From Acetobacteraceae bacterium (GTDB lineage: Bacteria; Pseudomonadota; Alphaproteobacteria; Acetobacterales; Acetobacteraceae), in the NCBI GenBank assembly GCA_003506895.1, contig DNXO01000069.1:87089-137337 (forward strand): 50,249 nucleotides of DNA. The letters are read 5' to 3'. Of this stretch, positions 32,958 to 41,151 are shown piece after piece. The position numbers were made by a program, and so were the translations under genes. The notes under the pieces are model-generated. The model was not told where the DNA came from. It saw only the letters and a program-made list of their open reading frames with translations, and did not search any database. Each line of letters opens with the position of its first letter. The first letter of the stretch is position 1.

Positions 32958-34166
32958 TCAGATCGTCCAGGCCCGGTTTGGCGTCAACGCCTTGAACATC
33001 GTCAAGTAGCGTGACGCGCAAGCCGCGTAGCTGAAATCATCGGCGCGCCGGCGAAGCATGTCCGCGGGAAAGCGAGTCCGCAAGGTTGCGACCTCGTCCA
33101 TCGCGGCAGCCAGCATTGCCGGGTTGCGCGGCTCGACCAGAACGCCGTATTCGCCACCACCCAGGATTTCCGCTGGCCCATGCTCGCACCGCGTGGAAAT
33201 CACCGGCGTTCCGCAGGCCATTGCCTCCACCAGGACGTTGCCGAATCCCTCGCAGCGGGAACTTAGGACGAACGCGTCGGCCTGGCGGATATAGGGAAGG
33301 GCGTTGGGCTGGAAGCCCAGGAATTCGATGGCTTCGGTCAAATCCAATGCCGCCGCCAGATCCCGGAGGTTGCCTTCCAGGGAGCCACTTCCCAGCACGA
33401 TCATACGGCTGTTCGCATGCTGCCGGTGTAGCGCGAACCCGCGCAGCAGGGTCTCGTGATCCTTCTGCGGAACCAGCCGCCCAGCAGTCACGAAAACGGG
33501 CTGCCCGCTCTGGTGAAACCATCGATGATAGGCGATTTCATCGCTTCGGGACTGGAAATCCGGACCCACCACGGGATTATGGATGGTCAGTATCCGCTCC
33601 CGCGGAAGTCCAGCCAGCGACTCAATCTCCGCCGCGACGCCGCTGGAAACCGCGACCGCGCGAGTGATCAGCGGCGATAACATCCGGTAGAACGTTGCAA
33701 TATAGCGATAAAGCCATTGCTCTCCGACGATAAATGCGGACGAGAGCGGGTTGTGTTGGCAGATCACCACCTTCGTAGGGCTGAAACTCAGGCCCTTCGC
33801 CAACAATGCAGCCACATTATTCAGATCCACGTTGGACAAAAGGATATCGGGCCTCTCTCGGCGCAGGAAACGCACCAGTCGCGGCACGTCCATCAAGGTA
33901 CGCGGGCTGTTCAGATTCAAAATGCGCAGGCCAGGCGGTACCTGGTCCAGCAACTGGCCGCGCAACTGATGGAGCACCAAGGTGACGTCAGCACCATGCC
34001 GCCGAAACTCCTCGGCGATGATCAGGCTCTGGCGCTCGGCTCCCCCTCCCGCGAGGTCATGCAGATAGATCGCAACCGACATCGCGGGTGTCGTGCTGCC
34101 AGCCTTTGCGGGGATGGGGACATCGGCAATACGTTTTGATGTGGCGGCGGCGACCGATACGGACAT
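32958..34166 (-). CDS. Glycosyltransferase family 4
   Basis: A 402-residue GT-B enzyme. The N-terminal domain begins at VAIYLHDLAGGGAERQSLII after a 30-residue variable lead. The donor domain has FVTAGRLVPQKDHETLLRGF and the family segment LSSRCEGFGNVLVEAMACGTP. GGGGGTGG precedes the ATG at 34166, supporting this start. It is downstream of the GINT1-like gene by 17 bases. The product probably adds a sugar to the lipid-linked repeat unit; linkage unknown. Confidence 0.9.
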   Translation of the reverse strand: MSVSVAAATSKRIADVPIPAKAGSTTPAMSVAIYLHDLAGGGAERQSLIIAEEFRRHGADVTLVLHQLRGQLLDQVPPGLRILNLNSPRTLMDVPRLVRFLRRERPDILLSNVDLNNVAALLAKGLSFSPTKVVICQHNPLSSAFIVGEQWLYRYIATFYRMLSPLITRAVAVSSGVAAEIESLAGLPRERILTIHNPVVGPDFQSRSDEIAYHRWFHQSGQPVFVTAGRLVPQKDHETLLRGFALHRQHANSRMIVLGSGSLEGNLRDLAAALDLTEAIEFLGFQPNALPYIRQADAFVLSSRCEGFGNVLVEAMACGTPVISTRCEHGPAEILGGGEYGVLVEPRNPAMLAAAMDEVATLRTRFPADMLRRRADDFSYAACASRYLTMFKALTPNRAWTI

Positions 34167-34183
34167 CTGCAGTCCACCCCCTG

Positions 34184-35572
34184 CTATGAAAACATCTTGG
34201 AAGCGCGGCCAAGCAGCTTCCTTCGGAACTGACCGAGATCGAGCACGAATCGCTTACCGTCCACCCAGAACCGCTCGCCATCATGCGCCAACGTATGCAA
34301 CCCGTGCGGGAACGGACCCTCGCTGTCCGGTCGCAGTTGGGCGACCGGGAGCTCGCGGAAGTCCGTTTCGGTCAGCGCCAGGACTTCGTGGATCGCAATG
34401 CCGGCGCCATAGGTTTCGGCACAGTCCTGGGCAGGGCGGAACAGTCGTCCATCCAGGTTGAACACCATCCCGGCCGGCCGGGCGCCTCGAATATCGATTT
34501 TCACCGGCCAGCGCGCATGCGGGGCCCACGGTCCGGTCACTGCCGGGGCGTGCATCAGACAAAGGTTGTCGTGGTTGCCCAGATCCAGGTCGGTGCAAGC
34601 CAGCCAGTACCGTCCAGCCCAGCGAAACAGCGTCGGATCGGCAAGTTTGGCATGCGGAGCAACATCACAAACTGGCTCCAGGGTTCCATCATCGTGCAGG
34701 TGATGGATGCGCGTCATTCCCCGCTCGGTTGACTCCGGCACACAGTAAACCGTGCCGTCCTCGGAAAACGTGTTGGGGTAGGAATGGTGATAACCATCAT
34801 CCATGTGGATGGCCGGCGTGGTCAGTGCGCCGTTGGCTTCGCCGACCGACACAATCCTTCCCACACCATCCCACAAGGGCATCTCCTCGCACAGGATACG
34901 GTTCGTTCCGGGCCATGGAAATGGATCGGCGAGGTAACGGTGGCCAGCCTCAGCCCGGTACCAGGACAGGGCTCCAAGCCCGCCGCCCGAGAAAACCCTC
35001 TCCATCGACGCGGTCGTGAAGCCGATGCTCCACCACTCGGTCATCAAGCGTTCCTGCCACCGCGCCATCGTCGCGTCCAACCAGCCAGGCATCCCATGCG
35101 GCGCCGAAGCCGGCGCCATATCGGCCGGCCCCCGGCCCCGGCCCAATGCGGCGTCACGCACAAATCGCATTGCCAACCGGTCAACGGCGGCGGCGAAGGC
35201 CAAGTAGGGTCCGCGCGTGCCCAACGTACCCTCATCAAGGATTTCGGGAACCGTTGAGCCGGGTTGATAGCGAACAAGCCGCAGAGTCATGGCATAGGGC
35301 CGTCGGTGCCAGTGCCGAGCCAGCAATCCGGGTTGATTCAAGCCCTCCCCCGTGGCTGTCTCCAGCCGCCAAAGCAGGGCATCGCACGGCGCGCTGCAGC
35401 CCGGCTCAGATCGCGGCATCGCGACCTGGTTCAACGCGGGGTCCGCCAAGGCGGCATCGACGATCTCGGACCGATTGATTCCCGATAGCACGACCACAAA
35501 GGGGGCGCGCCGAACCGCGGGCCACAAATCGGCACCCGCCCAGGGCGCGGAGCGGCTGGTCGCGATTTCCAT
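34184..35572 (-). CDS. GINT1-like beta-propeller protein (glucosamine inositolphosphorylceramide transferase N-terminal type)
   Basis: About 462 residues from the ATG at 35572, one base after the preceding stop. The C-terminal two thirds have the repeated blade-like segments of the five-bladed propeller related to GH43/GH68 (YLADPFPWPGTNRILCEEMP, YHHSYPNTFSEDGTVYCVPE, KLADPTLFRWAGRYWLACTD). Bacterial copies of this domain lie in exopolysaccharide loci beside GTs. The N-terminal 190 residues are less clear and have a formyltransferase-like feel (FVVVLSGINRSEIVDAALAD) that is not secure. Substrate unknown; a sugar-binding or transfer role is inferred from context. Confidence 0.65.
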   Translation of the reverse strand: MEIATSRSAPWAGADLWPAVRRAPFVVVLSGINRSEIVDAALADPALNQVAMPRSEPGCSAPCDALLWRLETATGEGLNQPGLLARHWHRRPYAMTLRLVRYQPGSTVPEILDEGTLGTRGPYLAFAAAVDRLAMRFVRDAALGRGRGPADMAPASAPHGMPGWLDATMARWQERLMTEWWSIGFTTASMERVFSGGGLGALSWYRAEAGHRYLADPFPWPGTNRILCEEMPLWDGVGRIVSVGEANGALTTPAIHMDDGYHHSYPNTFSEDGTVYCVPESTERGMTRIHHLHDDGTLEPVCDVAPHAKLADPTLFRWAGRYWLACTDLDLGNHDNLCLMHAPAVTGPWAPHARWPVKIDIRGARPAGMVFNLDGRLFRPAQDCAETYGAGIAIHEVLALTETDFRELPVAQLRPDSEGPFPHGLHTLAHDGERFWVDGKRFVLDLGQFRRKLLGRASKMFS

Positions 35573-35573
35573 G

Positions 35574-36305
35574 TCAGTGCCGACCCAGCCAGCGTGGCAG
35601 GACACTTTGTTCTCGGTTCAGCACGACACCGACTGTCTGCCCGCCGAGACGCTCCAGCAATGCCTTGGCGTTTTCGATGTCCCACTGCTTCGTGCGGCCG
35701 GCCGCGACCACCAGAACCGATCCATCACAGTAACGTGACACTGCAGCCGACTCTGGCGCGTCGGCGGGCGGGGTATCCAGCACAATGACGGGATAGTTCG
35801 CCCGCAGCATGTCAAGCATCGACTGCAGCCGATCGCCGCCCAAAGTGAGCAACGGCCGATCGCCCGGGCCAAGACGGGCCCATAGGAGGTTCTTTGCATC
35901 CCTTGCCGGCGTGATCGCATCGGTCAGTGGCAGGCCCCGTCGCAATGCATCGAACAGTGTCGGCGATTGTAGTTCTGTTTGCCCGCGCTTTTGTTTGGCG
36001 ATGGAAGCATTGCAATCAATATAAAGCACCGGCTGCGCGCAATCGTCGGCGGCCACCCGTGCGTACCCCGACGCGACCGTACTGGCGCCGGTACCGGTTG
36101 TGGGGGAGATGAACTGAATAACCAGCGGCATCGCGCTCGTTCGGCGTGCCTCGATCGCATAGTAAAGTTGGACAAAAGACGAGTGGTGGCGGGCAATCGC
36201 GCCGATTCCGATCCGAACCGGGGCAATAGCCTGATCTTCAGGCGTCTGCACGACCGAGGTTGGTTTGCGAAAAATCGTTAGCTCGGGGTTCGATAGCCTA
36301 TTCAC
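35574..36305 (-). CDS. CpsD/CapB-like BY-kinase-family ATPase with altered Walker A
   Basis: A 243-residue cytoplasmic protein of the CpsD/ParA superfamily. The P-loop reads SPTTGTGASTVASG: the position expected to be lysine is Ala74. Walker A' is VLYIDCN and Walker B-like PVIVLDTPPAD. There is no C-terminal tyrosine cluster. It partners with the Wzz-like protein in known systems, where kinase cycling controls polymer length. Loss of the lysine suggests weak or absent ATP hydrolysis, so it may act as a scaffold or a nucleotide sensor. It lies 93 bases after the WcaJ-like gene, a gap that may hold a promoter, and one base before the GINT1-like start. Confidence 0.8.
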   Translation of the reverse strand: MNRLSNPELTIFRKPTSVVQTPEDQAIAPVRIGIGAIARHHSSFVQLYYAIEARRTSAMPLVIQFISPTTGTGASTVASGYARVAADDCAQPVLYIDCNASIAKQKRGQTELQSPTLFDALRRGLPLTDAITPARDAKNLLWARLGPGDRPLLTLGGDRLQSMLDMLRANYPVIVLDTPPADAPESAAVSRYCDGSVLVVAAGRTKQWDIENAKALLERLGGQTVGVVLNREQSVLPRWLGRH

Positions 36306-36398
36306 GTGAACTTCTCCAAATCTAAATTAGGCGTCAACCGAAATGACCTGGCCTGTGTTCAGAGCGTGAACTTAAGGGTTATTGGAAGTGCTGCGAAA

Positions 36399-37919
36399 TC
36401 AAAACGCATTGTCATCGGCGAAAACCAACTTGGCGGTCCGCCACAAAATCTTGAAGTCGAAGCCCAGCGACCAGTTCTCGATATAATAAAGGTCGTGATT
36501 GACCCGATGTACTATCTTATCGACCGAATCGAGTGCGCCACGGTAACCATTGACCTGTGCCCACCCAGTAATGCCCGGCTTTACACGATGACGTGAGGAA
36601 TAGATCGGGACCGCTTCTTCCAGCGCCAAACCACCCGCGGTGGTAGCCAGGGCGTGGGGGCGGGGGCCGACCAACGACATATCGCCCTTTAAGACGTTCA
36701 AAAGCTGCGGCAACTCGTCCAGGCTTGACTTCCGCAGCCATGCGCCGACCGGGGTGACGCGCTTGTCCCCCCGGAACGATTGCAACGATGCGTCCGCGTC
36801 GGAAAGATGTGTAAACATCGACCGGAACTTCAATACTTCTATCACGCGGTTGTTATAACCAAGCCGGCGCTGGCGGAACAAAACTGGACCTTTTGAGGTA
36901 AGCTTGATCGCCGCCGCGATGGTCAACATCACGGGTGAGATAAAGAGTAGTAAAGCAAGTGACAGGGCCACGTCCTCGGCGCGCTTCACCGATGCGCCCC
37001 ATCCGCCAATCGGTCGGGTGCAGGCCATCAAGAGAGGGAGGTCGAATGCCCTGTTCGCCTGCCGAAGCGGCAGGTGCAAGCCGTTCATTCCAGGATAAAT
37101 ATAGACATCCACCGGCGCCATGGAGATACGATCGATGATCGCGCGCATTTCGTCGCCCGCGGACCAGGGCAATGCCACCAGGACGGTATCGACCGCATCC
37201 TGGCGGATCATGCGCTCCAGAACAGCGATGTCATCGAACATTGGCAGGCCGAGCATTGTCTGGCGTTCCGTCGTGGGCAATCCGTGTTCAACGATGCCAA
37301 TCACATCGAAGCCGCGGCGGCGGCTGGTTCGGATGCGGAACAGAAGATCGTGAATCGGCGCTTTCTCGCCAATGATCACGGTCCGGTTCAGCGGCTCCGA
37401 CCCGGCATGGAACCGTAGCCGGAGCATGCGAGCGGCGACCAGAGCCAGATATCCGACAACCAGAAATGTCGGCAACCACATGCCAAACAGGACAGTGGCG
37501 GTAGGGCCAGAGATCCAGGACCCCGAGAGGGTGGCCTCACAAACAGCTATGAACGTCCCGATCGCGACGGCCTGAAGCCAACCGACAGTCACGCGGCGCC
37601 AAGGTAGATGCCGGCTGACGACTTCTGATGGCGCGTACAGGCCCCGCTCAAAATAGCAAAGGATTAGCGACACGGTCAGGCAGACCATGGGGATCACGAC
37701 CGGCGAGGACGTGAACTGCCCGATCGGCTGAAACATCGCGAAGCAGATAAAACCGGCGATGGCGGTTATCGCCGCATCAAGGCCAATCAGCCTTAATGTC
37801 CGCATGGCCAACCGAGGGCGAGGAGCGAAAGGGCTGGCAGCGGTGTCCAAAGCCCCCGATAGGCCGGAGGCCGACGCGACGATGTCGGTGGCTATATCCG
37901 TTTCAGCCATACCTGGCAT
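36399..37919 (-). CDS. WcaJ-like undecaprenyl-phosphate sugar phosphotransferase
   Basis: About 506 residues from the ATG at 37919, which has AGGA repeats upstream; ATG at 37910 is the alternative. Four N-terminal TM segments and a Rossmann-like CoA-binding domain (TVIIGEKAPIHDLLFRI) lead to the C-terminal catalytic bacterial sugar transferase domain. The catalytic motifs are KRAEDVALSLALLLFISPV, FRQRRLGYNN, VLKFRSM, DELPQLLNVLKGDMSLVGPR and KPGITGWAQVNGYRG. Members transfer glucose-1-P or galactose-1-P from UDP-sugar to undecaprenyl phosphate and start repeat-unit assembly. It is the first gene of the minus-strand block and follows an AT-rich spacer of about 460 bases. Confidence 0.92.
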   Translation of the reverse strand: MPGMAETDIATDIVASASGLSGALDTAASPFAPRPRLAMRTLRLIGLDAAITAIAGFICFAMFQPIGQFTSSPVVIPMVCLTVSLILCYFERGLYAPSEVVSRHLPWRRVTVGWLQAVAIGTFIAVCEATLSGSWISGPTATVLFGMWLPTFLVVGYLALVAARMLRLRFHAGSEPLNRTVIIGEKAPIHDLLFRIRTSRRRGFDVIGIVEHGLPTTERQTMLGLPMFDDIAVLERMIRQDAVDTVLVALPWSAGDEMRAIIDRISMAPVDVYIYPGMNGLHLPLRQANRAFDLPLLMACTRPIGGWGASVKRAEDVALSLALLLFISPVMLTIAAAIKLTSKGPVLFRQRRLGYNNRVIEVLKFRSMFTHLSDADASLQSFRGDKRVTPVGAWLRKSSLDELPQLLNVLKGDMSLVGPRPHALATTAGGLALEEAVPIYSSRHRVKPGITGWAQVNGYRGALDSVDKIVHRVNHDLYYIENWSLGFDFKILWRTAKLVFADDNAF

Positions 37920-38383
37920 TCGTCCTGTTCCTGTCCTGTTGGAAGGCGGCCCACTATCGCCTCGGTCCCCGTACATCGCGTTCCCGCTGCCGAGGCTGGC
38001 GGGACGATCCGGATGGAGGTGTTACGCAACAGGAGTCGCCTGACCTTCGTCTAACAACGCACTTCAGGTTCCGATCGGTTCGTGAAGCCGTTCGGACATA
38101 GGGACGTTAACGCGGCAAGGATGGCATTCGGAACCAAACTCTCCGTGTACCGCGACGACTTGAAACATTTTGATACCAGACCGAACTAGCTTGCGGGAGG
38201 CTCCGGATGAGGTCCAAAAACAGCACAGATGCGACGAAGGGCGATAAATTGTCGCATAATATTGCGTATATTTACCATAACAGGCGACTTACAGGGCGAG
38301 ATCGCTGGATTCCAGACAATTAGTTTAATATCAGAACTGATGCATGAAAGTAGAACGATGCCAGATCACCCGCAATTAGTACG
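37920..38383. other. AT-rich intergenic region between WcaJ-like and alpha/beta-hydrolase genes
   Basis: About 460 bases with no supported gene. The part 38200-38345 is AT-rich (cataatattgcgtatattta) against GC-rich flanks and is a likely promoter or silencer region for the polysaccharide block, which reads leftwards from it. Just upstream of the WcaJ-like start there are short tandem CCTGTT units (37923-37941). No terminator for the hydrolase could be recognised. Confidence 0.6.
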
Positions 38384-39493
38384 TCAACCGCGCAAAAACG
38401 TCAGCAGCAGGGAAACAACGGCGGCGGGCTGTTCCTGCTGCACCCAATGCCCCGCTCCGTCCAGCAAGTGGCAGGCACGCATATCCGAACAGGCGCTTGT
38501 CTGCATGTGCTCGATCGCCCCTGGCACTTGGTAAATGCCCCAATCGCTGGCGCCGGCAATGAACATCGATGGAACATCTATGGTACGTCCCGTGAATATC
38601 CCCCCTTCCGAGCCGGCGTACCCTTGCGTGCGGCAGCGATACCACTGCAGGCCACCCTGGAAGCCGACTCGCGCGTATTCACCGCTGTAAACACAAAGCT
38701 CATGATCAGGCAGCCACGCGCAGGCGGCGATATCGTCCGGGGTCGGCATCTCTCGCGCGACCGTCTGCGCCATGTCGTCGTTCAGGTCCATGATGTAGTA
38801 CGTGGGCATCCGAGCCAGCGCTTCGGCCGTCCATCCAGCCAGACGGAACGGGTTGTTGCCCGGCCAATCCGCACTTTTGTGATGATAGTACGCGCGCAGG
38901 AAGGCATGCAGCCCCTGTCGGCACCGCGTCATGTCCGCGTTGGCTTCACGCGTCGAGTAGTACCATTGGTAATGCTTCCGCGGCCGGTCGAGCCTCGCCA
39001 GGGCCGCGTGGATATCCGTGCCGGTGCTTGCGGCCAACCCTGGCGGTCCGGCGAATGGCGCGCTCATCATTGTGACCGATTGAAAGAGGTCGGGGCGCAG
39101 TAGGGCACACCAAGCCGCGACCGCCGCGCCGGCATCGTGCCCGACCACGCCCTTCACGGTCTTGATATGCAGGGCACCCAGCAACCCCACGATATCCCGC
39201 ACCAGGTTCAAGGTTCGGAAAGACGCGACATCGCCGTCGTAGTCCGAATCCCACCCGGTCGTCCGGCCGTAGCCCCGCTGGTCGGGCGCAATGACGTGAT
39301 AGCCGGCCTCGGCCAGGGCCGGCATCACCTTCCGCCAGGAATAGGCCAGCTCGGGAAATCCGTGCAGCAGCAACACGCAGGGATCGCCCGGATCGCCCGC
39401 TTCCAGCAGATGCATCCGCAACCCGTTTACGCCATCGACGAACCGGGCTCGGATACCGGCCGGAAGAACATCCGGCGGAAGTACTTCGATCAT
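38384..39493 (-). CDS. Alpha/beta hydrolase, epoxide-hydrolase-like
   Basis: About 369 residues from the ATG at 39493, which overlaps the P450 stop (ATGA). The fold is clear: oxyanion HGFPELAYSW, GYHVIAPDQRGYG, nucleophile elbow VVGHDAGAAVA with Asp as nucleophile, and a C-terminal catalytic His in GAGHWVQQEQ. Asp as nucleophile and the two tyrosines in the cap region are as in epoxide hydrolases and dehalogenases. In the operon it may process an epoxide or a hydroxylated product from the P450, or act on an ester. The last gene of the CYP153-like operon. Confidence 0.85.
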   Translation of the reverse strand: MIEVLPPDVLPAGIRARFVDGVNGLRMHLLEAGDPGDPCVLLLHGFPELAYSWRKVMPALAEAGYHVIAPDQRGYGRTTGWDSDYDGDVASFRTLNLVRDIVGLLGALHIKTVKGVVGHDAGAAVAAWCALLRPDLFQSVTMMSAPFAGPPGLAASTGTDIHAALARLDRPRKHYQWYYSTREANADMTRCRQGLHAFLRAYYHHKSADWPGNNPFRLAGWTAEALARMPTYYIMDLNDDMAQTVAREMPTPDDIAACAWLPDHELCVYSGEYARVGFQGGLQWYRCRTQGYAGSEGGIFTGRTIDVPSMFIAGASDWGIYQVPGAIEHMQTSACSDMRACHLLDGAGHWVQQEQPAAVVSLLLTFLRG

Positions 39494-40746
39494 ACGGGTA
39501 TGCGCACTTTCATCTCGGAAATGCCGTGGATAAAGTTGGAGTAGATACGCTTGGGCTCCTCGACGAGTTCGATCCGCGGGAAGCGTTTCATGATTTCTTC
39601 CCACAATATGATCAACTGCATCTCAGCCAGCCGGTTGCCGACACAGCGATGCACGCCGAAACCAAACGAAAGGTGATGGCGCGGACGCGCCCGGTCGATG
39701 ATGAATTCGTTTGGACGGTCGATGGAATCTTCGTCCCGATTTCCCGAGATGTACCACATGACGACCTTGTCGCCGGCCTTGATCTGCTTGCCGCCCAGTT
39801 CCGCATCGGCGACGGCGGTGCGGCGCATATGCACGATCGGCGACTGCCAGCGGATGATTTCCGGCACCATGCTGGGGATCAGGCCGGGATTGTCCCTCAG
39901 CTTCTGATACTCCGCCGGATGCTTGCACAGCGCCCACAGGCCGCCGCTCATGGAGTTGCGGGTGGTGTCGTTGCCGCCGACGATCAGCAGAACCAGGTTG
40001 CCCAGGTATTCCTGCGGATCGTTGACCATGTCCTTCGTCGCCTCGCCATGCGCGAGCATCGAGATGAGGTCGAACCCCGGCGGCTTCGCCGCACGCTCAC
40101 GCCACAGGCCGGTGAAGGTCCGCAGCGCCTCGGTCAGGATTTCCAACCGCTTTTCTTCGGAATCGACCACACCGCCGGCGTTGACATCGGCTGTGGCGCA
40201 ATCGGACCAGTAGGTCAGCTTGGCGCGGTCCTCGACCGGGAAATCGAACAGGGTGGTCAGCATCAGCGTCGTCAACTCAATCGACACGCGCTGCACCCAG
40301 TCGAAGGTTTCCCCGCGCGGCAGGCCGTCCAGCACCTTGCAGACCCGTTCGCGGATGATGCTGGACATGTTGTTGAGGTTGGCGGGCGCGACGATCGGGC
40401 TGACAGTCTTGCGCTGTTCGTCATGCCGCGGCGGATCCATGGAGATGAAACTTGGGCGTCGAAATTCCATCGGCCGGTCCAGAATCGTGATGCCGCCCAG
40501 TTTCGCGGCGGAGGAGTAAATCTCCGGGCGGGTCTCCACCGCCATGATGTCCTTGAATTTGGTCACCGACCAGAACGACCCGTACATCCCGTCCTTGCGG
40601 TAATGCACGGGGTCCTCCCGCCGCAGGCGTTCGAAATACGGGTAATAGACGTCGTCCTGAAACAGGCGCGGATTGCTGACATCGATCTGATCGAGCGGTG
40701 TGTTATGGGCGTCCGAGGTCGGATCGAAATGGACCGGTGCGTTCAT
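39490..40746 (-). CDS. CYP153-like cytochrome P450 (alkane hydroxylase type)
   Basis: A 418-residue soluble bacterial P450. The heme thiolate is Cys368 in FGFGVHRCVGNRLAE, the K-helix ExxR is EIIR, and the I-helix reads LLIVGGNDTTRNSMSGGL. The I-helix wording and whole-length pattern are those of CYP153, which hydroxylates terminal carbons of alkanes, fatty acids or limonene. GAAGGG precedes the ATG at 40746. Downstream of its own ferredoxin and reductase in the typical three-gene electron chain, so it is likely self-sufficient in redox partners. Substrate unknown. Confidence 0.9.
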   Translation of the reverse strand: MNAPVHFDPTSDAHNTPLDQIDVSNPRLFQDDVYYPYFERLRREDPVHYRKDGMYGSFWSVTKFKDIMAVETRPEIYSSAAKLGGITILDRPMEFRRPSFISMDPPRHDEQRKTVSPIVAPANLNNMSSIIRERVCKVLDGLPRGETFDWVQRVSIELTTLMLTTLFDFPVEDRAKLTYWSDCATADVNAGGVVDSEEKRLEILTEALRTFTGLWRERAAKPPGFDLISMLAHGEATKDMVNDPQEYLGNLVLLIVGGNDTTRNSMSGGLWALCKHPAEYQKLRDNPGLIPSMVPEIIRWQSPIVHMRRTAVADAELGGKQIKAGDKVVMWYISGNRDEDSIDRPNEFIIDRARPRHHLSFGFGVHRCVGNRLAEMQLIILWEEIMKRFPRIELVEEPKRIYSNFIHGISEMKVRIPV

Positions 40747-40801
40747 GGATAGGCCCTTCCCTCGTCGGTGACCCGGCTGAACCGGGTCCCTGTTGTTTGC
40801 T

Positions 40802-41128
40802 CTAATGTTGTCCTTCCGGCATGCGAACCACGAGGCCATCCATCGCGTCTGTCACTGTGATCTGGCAGGACAGACGGGAGTCCGGCTGCGTGACGGCGGC
40901 GAAGCTCAGCATGCTGGCTTCCTGGGAGCCTGGGGCAGGCAACCCGACCCGGTCCAGCCACGCGGCGTCGACATACACGTGACAGGTGGCGCAGGCGCAC
41001 TCGCCGCCGCAGTCCGCGTCGATTCCGGGGATGTTGTTGTCCACGGCGCCCTGCATCACCGACTTGCCGGCGGGCACATCCACGACATGTTGGGCGCCAT
41101 TATGCTCGATATAGGTAATCCTGGCCAT
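40802..41128 (-). CDS. [2Fe-2S] ferredoxin (putidaredoxin/adrenodoxin type)
   Basis: A 108-residue ferredoxin with cluster ligands Cys40, Cys46, Cys49 and Cys88 in the CX5CX2C...C pattern. The C-terminal half follows putidaredoxin-type domains (DSRLSCQITVTDAMDGLVV). It carries electrons from the reductase to the P450. It lies 55 bases upstream of the P450 gene and 23 bases after the reductase gene. Confidence 0.93.
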   Translation of the reverse strand: MARITYIEHNGAQHVVDVPAGKSVMQGAVDNNIPGIDADCGGECACATCHVYVDAAWLDRVGLPAPGSQEASMLSFAAVTQPDSRLSCQITVTDAMDGLVVRMPEGQH

Positions 41129-41151
41129 TTATCGTTCCCTGTTGCTTGCGG

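Noticed and set aside
39526..40752. 408-codon plus-strand frame opposite the P450
   Set aside because: The antisense P450 has heme and I-helix motifs; this frame has none.
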